Shown here: in pieces, positions 58,185 through 64,000 of the stretch
Layout of the letters: each line of letters opens with the position of its first letter
Position numbering within the stretch: the first letter of the stretch is position 1
NCBI RefSeq assembly: GCF_000190755.2
Contig: NZ_JH109152.1
Span: 1,342,167 to 1,406,166, forward strand
DNA: 64,000 bases
Direction: 5' to 3'
From: Methylobacter tundripaludum SV96
Lineage (GTDB): Bacteria; Pseudomonadota; Gammaproteobacteria; Methylococcales; Methylomonadaceae
Made by a program: the position numbers and the translations under genes
The notes under the pieces: generated by a model
Databases searched by the model: none
What the model was told of the DNA's origin: nothing
The model's input: only the letters and a program-made list of their open reading frames with translations

Positions 58185-61100
58185 CTAATCCCGCTGCAAT
58201 TCTATATTGACAGCCAATGAGCGGATTTCTTTAATTAAAACATTAAATGATTCCGGCATACCGGCTTCCATTTTATGATCGCCATCGACAATGTTTTTAT
58301 ACATGCGCGTTCTACCGGTCACGTCATCAGATTTAACCGTCAACATTTCCTGCAAGGTATAGGCGGCACCATAAGCTTCAAGCGCCCAGACCTCCATTTC
58401 CCCGAAACGCTGTCCGCCGAATTGCGCTTTACCGCCTAATGGTTGCTGCGTAACCAAGCTATAAGGCCCTGTTGACCGCGCATGCATCTTGTCATCAACC
58501 AAATGGTTCAACTTCAGCATATACATATAACCAACCGTAACTTCACGCTCAAACGGTTCGCCTGTCAAGCCGTCATAAAGCGTAACCTGTCCATGTTCTG
58601 GCAAATCAGCCAACTTCAACATGGTGCGAATTTCTTCTTCGCTTGCACCGTCAAATACAGGAGTCGCCATAGGCACACCGCCGACAAGATTTTCAGCCAT
58701 TTCCAAGATCTCTTGATCGGTAAATGAATCCAAATCTTCTTTATGGCCGCTACTGTTATAAATTTTGTCCAGATATTCTCTGATAGCGGTAACTTTAGCT
58801 TTCTCAGCATCATATTTAGCCTCAAGCATTTTACCTATCTTGATGCCTAAACCTTTTGCTGCCCAGCCTAAATGTGTCTCCAACACCTGTCCGACGTTCA
58901 TCCGCGAAGGTACGCCTAATGGATTAAGGACAATATCAACCGGATTGCCATCAGCGGTATACGGCATATCCTCAATCGGCCTAATCATAGAAATAACACC
59001 TTTATTTCCATGACGACCAGCCATTTTATCACCGGGCTGAATACGCCTTTTAACCGCTAAATAAACCTTGACCATCTTCAGAACACCTGGCGCCAAATCA
59101 TCACCCATGGTGATTTTCTTGCGCTTGACTTCGAATTTTTCATCAAAGTCTTTTCTTTGCTGCTCTACCTGGGTGACAACCGTTTCCAGCTGAAGATTGA
59201 TATCTTCATCCTTCATGCGAATTTTCAGCCACTCTGAATGCTTCAAGCCATTAAGGTAAGCTTGCGTTATCTCAGTTCCCGCTTTTAACTGACCGGGACC
59301 TGATTGGGCAACTTTTCCAACCAAAAGCCTGGCAACACGAGCAAAAATATCTTCTTCAAGAATTTTCAGCTGATCATCAAGGTCTTTTCTGTAACGCTTG
59401 ATTTCTTCCTGCTCAATATCCAGAGCACGCTTGTCTTTCTTGACTCCATCACGGGTAAATACCTGGACATCAATAACCGTACCCTCAATGCTTCCAGGTA
59501 CACGTAACGATGTATCTTTCACATCGGCCGCTTTCTCGCCGAAAATTGCTCGCAGTAGCTTTTCTTCCGGTGTTAATTGGGTCTCGCCTTTTGGCGTTAC
59601 CTTACCTACCAGAATGTCACCGCCTTTTACTTCGGCGCCGACATAAACTATTCCGGACTCGTCGAGTTTGGACAACGCTTCTTCACTGACATTAGGAATA
59701 TCCGCAGTAATTTCTTCCGGGCTATGTTTGGTATCACGCGCTACGCAAGTTTTCTCTTCAATATGAATCGTAGTGAAACGATCTTCCTTGACGACACGCT
59801 CCGAAACCAGAATCGAATCTTCAAAGTTGTATCCATTCCAAGGCATAAACGCAACCAGCATGTTTTGCCCTAAAGCTAACTCGCCAATATCGGTAGATGG
59901 ACCGTCTGCCATAATGTCGCCGGCATTAACGATGTCACCCGGTTTCACCAATGGTTTTTGGTTGATGCAGGTATTCTGATTCGAACGGGTATATTTAATC
60001 AGGTTGTAAATATCAACACCTGGCGTACCTGTTTCAGTCTCAGTATCATTTACTCGCACTACGATTCTGGCCGCGTCAACTGCTTCAATCTTGCCGCCAC
60101 GCGCTGCAACCACGGTTACGCCTGAATCTTTTGCAACCGTTCTTTCCATGCCTGTACCTACCAATGGCTTTTCAGCCCTTAGCGTAGGAACAGCCTGACG
60201 CTGCATGTTTGAACCCATCAACGCACGGTTAGCATCATCATGCTCCAGGAACGGAATAATGGAAGCCGCCACCGATACAATCTGCTTGGATGACACATCC
60301 ATGTATTGCACGGTGTCTGACATAGCCAAAGTAAATTCATCTTTATGGCGACATGATACCAACCCTTCAACCAGCTTTCCGCTTGCATCGACAGCAACAC
60401 TGGCCTGAGCAATAACAAACTCGCCTTCTTCAATAGCTGACAAATAATCGACATGGTCGGTTACCTTGCCATCGATTACTTTTCTATAAGGCGTTTCCAG
60501 AAAACCATAATTATTGGTACGCGCATAGACCGATAACGAATTTATCAAGCCGATGTTGGGTCCTTCAGGTGTTTCAATTGGACATACGCGACCATAATGC
60601 GTTGCATGTACGTCACGAACCTCGAATCCGGCGCGTTCTCTTGCCAAACCGCCAGGCCCTAGAGCCGATACGCGGCGTTTATGCGTCACTTGGGATAATG
60701 GATTATTTTGATCCATAAATTGCGACAGCTGGCTGGAGCCGAAAAATTCCTTTACCGCGGCAGAAACTGGTTTCGCATTGATAATTTCCTGAGGCATCAA
60801 GCCTTCTGAATCAGCCAATGTTAAGCGTTCTTTAACCGCTCTTTCAACGCGAACCAAGCCTACACGGAATTGGTTCTCGATCATTTCACCAACAGAACGA
60901 ACCCGCCTGTTACCTAGATGATCAATATCGTCAACATTGCCGTTGCCGTTACGAATATCTATTAATTCTTTAAGTACATCAATGATGTCGTCTTTAGTTA
61001 AAGTGCCCGAACCTGTCGTTTCTTGGCGACCTAAACGACGATTAAACTTCATTCGTCCAACCGTAGACAAATCATATCTTTCATCGGTAAAGAACAAGTT

Positions 61101-62279
61101 TTGAAACAAATTCTCAGCAGAGTCTTTAGTCGGTGGTTCGCCAGGACGCATCATCCGGTATATTTCAACCAATGCTTCAAGACTATTGGTAGTGGTATCC
61201 AGTCTCATGGCATTAGACATGTACGGACCTTTATCCAAGTCATTGACGAACAAGGTATTCAGATCGGTAATGCCGCTTTCAATGCATCGATCTATTATTG
61301 CTACAGTCAGTTCGTCGTTCACATTAGCGACCAGCTCGCCTGTAGATCGGTCAATCAGGTTATGTCCTAATATCTTGCCAACCAAGTAATCCTTGGGCAC
61401 TTCTACTTCGGTTAACCCGGACTTTATCATTTCACGGATATGCTTAGCCGTAATCCGACGTCCTTCTTCAACCAATACTTCACCTTTTTTACTCTTAATA
61501 TCAAAGGCTGCAATTTCTCCACGCATGCGTTCAGGCACGATATGGAAAATGCATTTTTGAGCATCAACAGTAAATTTATTCATTTCGAAGAAAATCTTTA
61601 ACATTTCTTCGTTATCGTACCCTAATCCCCTAAGCAAGATAGTTGCGGGGATTTTTCTACGCCGATCAATTCGAACAAAAACGCAATCTTTATGATCAAA
61701 TTCAAAATCTAACCACGAACCACGATAAGGGATAACCCGCGCATTAAATAACAACTTTCCTGACGAATGGGTCTTTCCTTTATCATGATCAAAGAAAACA
61801 CCTGGTGAACGATGTAACTGGGAGACAATGACCCGCTCCGTCCCATTAATGACAAATGTTCCATTGTCAGTCATTAAAGGCAACTCACCCATGTAAACTT
61901 CCTGCTCACGGATATCCTTAACTACTTTAGCATTCGCAGAGGCTTCTTTATCATAGATAACCAAGCGAACCAATACCCTTAAGGGGGCCGCATAAGTCGC
62001 GCCTCTTTGTTGACACTCTCTTACATCAAAAACAGGCTCCCCCAATCTATATTTCACATACTCCAGCACCGCATATCCGGAATGGCTTTCAATTGGAAAA
62101 ACACTGGAGAATGCAGCATGCAATCCACTGTCTTCACGCTTTTCAGCTGTAACACCTGATTGCAAAAAGCCCGCATATGAATTAATTTGCGTTGCCAGAA
62201 GATAGGGAACATCAAGTACCTCAGTACCTTTCCCAAAGTTATTTCGAATACGCTTTTTTTCTGTAAAAGAGTAGGACAT
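58185..62279 (-). CDS. rpoB: RNA polymerase beta subunit
   Basis: A 1364-residue beta subunit. It has [20 protein letters not shown] and [10 protein letters not shown] in the rifampicin-binding region with no obvious resistance change, plus [10 protein letters not shown] and [19 protein letters not shown]. The ATG at 62279 ([12 protein letters not shown]) matches the usual N-terminus and follows GGAAG; another in-frame ATG 24 bases upstream is less likely. It follows rplL. Confidence 0.97.
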   Translation of the reverse strand: MSYSFTEKKRIRNNFGKGTEVLDVPYLLATQINSYAGFLQSGVTAEKREDSGLHAAFSSVFPIESHSGYAVLEYVKYRLGEPVFDVRECQQRGATYAAPLRVLVRLVIYDKEASANAKVVKDIREQEVYMGELPLMTDNGTFVINGTERVIVSQLHRSPGVFFDHDKGKTHSSGKLLFNARVIPYRGSWLDFEFDHKDCVFVRIDRRRKIPATILLRGLGYDNEEMLKIFFEMNKFTVDAQKCIFHIVPERMRGEIAAFDIKSKKGEVLVEEGRRITAKHIREMIKSGLTEVEVPKDYLVGKILGHNLIDRSTGELVANVNDELTVAIIDRCIESGITDLNTLFVNDLDKGPYMSNAMRLDTTTNSLEALVEIYRMMRPGEPPTKDSAENLFQNLFFTDERYDLSTVGRMKFNRRLGRQETTGSGTLTKDDIIDVLKELIDIRNGNGNVDDIDHLGNRRVRSVGEMIENQFRVGLVRVERAVKERLTLADSEGLMPQEIINAKPVSAAVKEFFGSSQLSQFMDQNNPLSQVTHKRRVSALGPGGLARERAGFEVRDVHATHYGRVCPIETPEGPNIGLINSLSVYARTNNYGFLETPYRKVIDGKVTDHVDYLSAIEEGEFVIAQASVAVDASGKLVEGLVSCRHKDEFTLAMSDTVQYMDVSSKQIVSVAASIIPFLEHDDANRALMGSNMQRQAVPTLRAEKPLVGTGMERTVAKDSGVTVVAARGGKIEAVDAARIVVRVNDTETETGTPGVDIYNLIKYTRSNQNTCINQKPLVKPGDIVNAGDIMADGPSTDIGELALGQNMLVAFMPWNGYNFEDSILVSERVVKEDRFTTIHIEEKTCVARDTKHSPEEITADIPNVSEEALSKLDESGIVYVGAEVKGGDILVGKVTPKGETQLTPEEKLLRAIFGEKAADVKDTSLRVPGSIEGTVIDVQVFTRDGVKKDKRALDIEQEEIKRYRKDLDDQLKILEEDIFARVARLLVGKVAQSGPGQLKAGTEITQAYLNGLKHSEWLKIRMKDEDINLQLETVVTQVEQQRKDFDEKFEVKRKKITMGDDLAPGVLKMVKVYLAVKRRIQPGDKMAGRHGNKGVISMIRPIEDMPYTADGNPVDIVLNPLGVPSRMNVGQVLETHLGWAAKGLGIKIGKMLEAKYDAEKAKVTAIREYLDKIYNSSGHKEDLDSFTDQEILEMAENLVGGVPMATPVFDGASEEEIRTMLKLADLPEHGQVTLYDGLTGEPFEREVTVGYMYMLKLNHLVDDKMHARSTGPYSLVTQQPLGGKAQFGGQRFGEMEVWALEAYGAAYTLQEMLTVKSDDVTGRTRMYKNIVDGDHKMEAGMPESFNVLIKEIRSLAVNIELQRD

Positions 62280-62375
62280 ATCGCTTCCAAACCTTTTCGT
62301 CATAGATAATTTTCTACCGTGCGGTTATTGCAAACAGTAAAAGGCCGATGACAAGGTTGCCACCAGCCGTACTTG

Positions 62376-62403
62376 GCAGGGACGTCTATTTCAACGTCCC
62401 TGC
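62376..62403 (-). terminator. Hairpin between rplL and rpoB
   Basis: A perfect 10-bp stem (62376-62385 with 62394-62403) and 8-base loop just after the rplL stop, without a U-run. In enterics the rplL-rpoB gap carries a partial terminator and an RNase III site that adjust the ribosome-to-polymerase ratio; this hairpin is placed to play such a role. Confidence 0.5.
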
Positions 62404-62417
62404 AATTGAGTCAAAAT

Positions 62418-62786
62418 TTATTTTATTTCGACAGTAGCGCCTGCATCGACAAGCTGCTTTTTAACATCTTCTGCTTCGGCTTTAGAAACAGCTTCTTTCA
62501 CGGTTGTTGGAACGCCTTCAACAGCGTCCTTAGCTTCTTTCAAGCCCAATCCAGTGATGCCGCGAACTGCTTTAATAACCGCAACTTTGTTCTCACCGAA
62601 AGACGTCATAATAACATCAAATTCAGTTTGTTCTTCAACAGCAGCCGCTGAAGCCGCTGGCGCAGCTGCTACAGCAACCGCTGCAGATACGCCAAATTTT
62701 TCTTCCATCGCTGAAATCAAGTCAACGATTTCCATAACGGTCATGTTTGAGACCGCTTCCAAGATATCTTCTTGCGAAATTGCCAT
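62418..62786 (-). CDS. rplL: 50S ribosomal protein L7/L12
   Basis: A 122-residue stalk protein. N-terminal dimerisation domain, Ala-rich hinge ([13 protein letters not shown]) and C-terminal factor-binding domain ([15 protein letters not shown]) are all present. The ATG at 62786 follows AGAGGAA; the frame open to 62846 is intergenic. It lies 69 bases after rplJ. Confidence 0.97.
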   Translation of the reverse strand: MAISQEDILEAVSNMTVMEIVDLISAMEEKFGVSAAVAVAAAPAASAAAVEEQTEFDVIMTSFGENKVAVIKAVRGITGLGLKEAKDAVEGVPTTVKEAVSKAEAEDVKKQLVDAGATVEIK

Positions 62787-62855
62787 TGTGTATTCCTCTA
62801 AAATAATAAGTTTTAAACTGGTTGTGGTGGAAACGTTACACTGCAACGCTCGCTA

Positions 62856-63350
62856 CTATGCCGCTTCTTTTTGGTCTCTAATTGCAGCAAGAGTACGCAC
62901 AAATTTCTCTGTAGGCGCCTTCATTACTGACATCAACATACCAATACCTTGATCGCGAGTAGGTAGACTGGCTAGTCGAGCAAGCTCAGATCCACCAAAT
63001 GACTGTCCGCCAATAGCAACTATCTTGGTAATTAACTTGTCGTGAGTTTTGGCAAAATTGCTGATTAATCGCGCTGCAGAACCTGGATCTTCCATAGAAA
63101 ATGCGATCAATAACGGACCTACCAGTCCACTTTGCATACATTCAAATTCAGTCCCGGCTATCGCTCGTTTTGCCAGTGTATTTTTTACCACACGCAGATA
63201 TACGCCTGTCTCTCTCGCAGTTTTACGCAGCTCGGTTAATTCCGTAACTGTTAACCCACGGTATTCTGCTGCAATTGCAGAATGAGCTTTAGCGGCGAAT
63301 ACAGCGACTTCTTCTACGACAGCTTTTTTGCTATCTAAATTTAGTGCCAC
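62856..63350 (-). CDS. rplJ: 50S ribosomal protein L10 (GTG start)
   Basis: A 164-residue L10 that anchors the L7/L12 stalk. It starts with GTG at 63350, preceded by GGAGG, and reads MALNLDSKKAVVEEV. SAIAAEYRGLTVTELTELR is typical. In enterics L10 bound to L7/L12 represses its own leader RNA; a 180-base leader region precedes the gene here. Confidence 0.96.
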   Translation of the reverse strand: MALNLDSKKAVVEEVAVFAAKAHSAIAAEYRGLTVTELTELRKTARETGVYLRVVKNTLAKRAIAGTEFECMQSGLVGPLLIAFSMEDPGSAARLISNFAKTHDKLITKIVAIGGQSFGGSELARLASLPTRDQGIGMLMSVMKAPTEKFVRTLAAIRDQKEAA

Positions 63351-63530
63351 AGCTTACCTCCGGAATTTATCCCCAGAATTAATAAAAAGCATTCAGCTGA
63401 ACGCCCCTTACGGTCCCTTTCCCCAGCTTTTAGGTCCAGCTTCCGTCTACGCAGGAATAATTAAGTTTTACAACACCTGCGGTCTTTGACGGTTGCCGAA
63501 CGGGTCGGCAACCCAAAGTCTTTTATAACG
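63351..63530 (-). promoter_or_regulatory. rplA-rplJ intergenic region, possible L10 leader
   Basis: A 180-base gap between rplA and rplJ at the place where the L10 leader and rplJL promoter lie in other gammaproteobacteria. A strong hairpin with 9-bp arms (63491-63499 and 63505-63513), extendable by CTTTG/CAAAG, follows the rplA stop. I did not fold the whole region, so the leader assignment rests on position. Confidence 0.45.
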
Positions 63531-64000
63531 TTAAATTGAAATACTGCTTTGATCCAGCCACAAACCAGGGCCCATAGTCGAAGATAAGGTTATCTTCTTA
63601 ATGTAAATACCTTTAGCTGCGGTCGGTTTTAACTTTCTTAAATCTGCAAGCAACGCTTCCAAATTACCTTGAATAGCAGCCGCATCGAATGCAACTTTAC
63701 CAAGCGTGCAATGAATAATTCCTGACTTATCAGTCCGGTAACGCACTTGTCCTGATTTTGCATTTTTTACTGCAGTGGCAACATCAGCAGTCACAGTTCC
63801 AACCTTAGGGTTAGGCATCAAGCCTCTAGGTCCCAATATCTGACCCAACTGACCAACTACTCTCATGGCATCTGGAGAGGCAATGACCACGTCAAAATTC
63901 ATTTCACCTTTTTTTACCAGCTCGCCCAAGTCATCCATACCCACTATATCTGCTCCGGCTTCTCTCGCCGCATCAGCGTTAGGACCCTGAGTAAAAACCG
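63531..64000 (-). CDS. rplA: 50S ribosomal protein L1 (5' end cut off)
   Basis: The frame is open to the right window edge and covers the last about 156 residues of L1, including [19 protein letters not shown] and the C-terminal [13 protein letters not shown]1 is a stalk protein and, in enterics, repressor of the rplKA transcript. The first third of the gene, and presumably rplK, lie outside the window. Confidence 0.95.
   Translation of the reverse strand, partial: VFTQGPNADAAREAGADIVGMDDLGELVKKGEMNFDVVIASPDAMRVVGQLGQILGPRGLMPNPKVGTVTADVATAVKNAKSGQVRYRTDKSGIIHCTLGKVAFDAAAIQGNLEALLADLRKLKPTAAKGIYIKKITLSSTMGPGLWLDQSSISI

Overview
The window reads as the chromosome of a gammaproteobacterium. 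The ribosomal super-operon has the gammaproteobacterial order, rpoB and rpoC are separate genes, S14 is the 101-residue zinc-free form and L36 is the zinc-binding form. A methanotroph-like relative (Methylococcales) is possible, but that is only an impression. There are two halves: a mosaic surface-glycan locus (about 1-31,000) and a core block (about 31,175-64,000) carrying alr, dnaB and a continuous run from rplA to rplQ.

Glycan locus. (a) 1-3,944, minus: legF, legB, legC and a truncated legG, a nonulosonic (legionaminic-type) acid pathway that continues off the left edge. (b) 4,133-9,174, plus: a tightly coupled cassette of CgeB-like glycosyltransferase, SAM methyltransferase, NodU-family carbamoyltransferase and a radical SAM protein whose SPASM/twitch-like domain comes first. 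(c) 9,300-15,285, minus: NAD-dependent sugar epimerase, DegT aminotransferase, zinc-binding C-methyltransferase, PhyH-family oxygenase, a small unknown ORF and a glycosyltransferase paralogous to the one in (b). (d) 15,289-23,232, minus: three tandem, highly similar glycosyltransferase genes, the last extended into a 1286-residue double enzyme. Their spacers carry a short copy of a radical SAM 3' end next to a REP-like palindrome. (e) 23,245-30,997, minus: radical SAM/SPASM, thiamine-diphosphate E1 beta and alpha subunits, a domain-swapped HldE-like protein, a GmhA-like isomerase, a sugar epimerase and a second radical SAM/SPASM. My reading is that (e) makes an activated higher-carbon or branched sugar, the (d) enzymes transfer sugars, and (b) and (c) add methyl, carbamoyl, amino and hydroxyl decorations. 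This division of labour is inference.

Core half. alr and dnaB overlap by four bases. A small secreted BamE-like protein gene (34,163-34,558) is followed by a 1.4-kb gene-poor stretch. From 64,000 down to 35,962, all on the minus strand, come rplA (partial), rplJ, rplL, rpoB, rpoC, a good sigma-70 promoter, then rpsL, rpsG, fusA, tuf and the S10, spc and alpha operons without large gaps, ending in hairpins after rplQ. rpmJ (GTG start), rplJ (GTG start) and rpoC (TTG start) need care in automatic start calling. I found no tRNA, rRNA, CRISPR array or complete insertion sequence.
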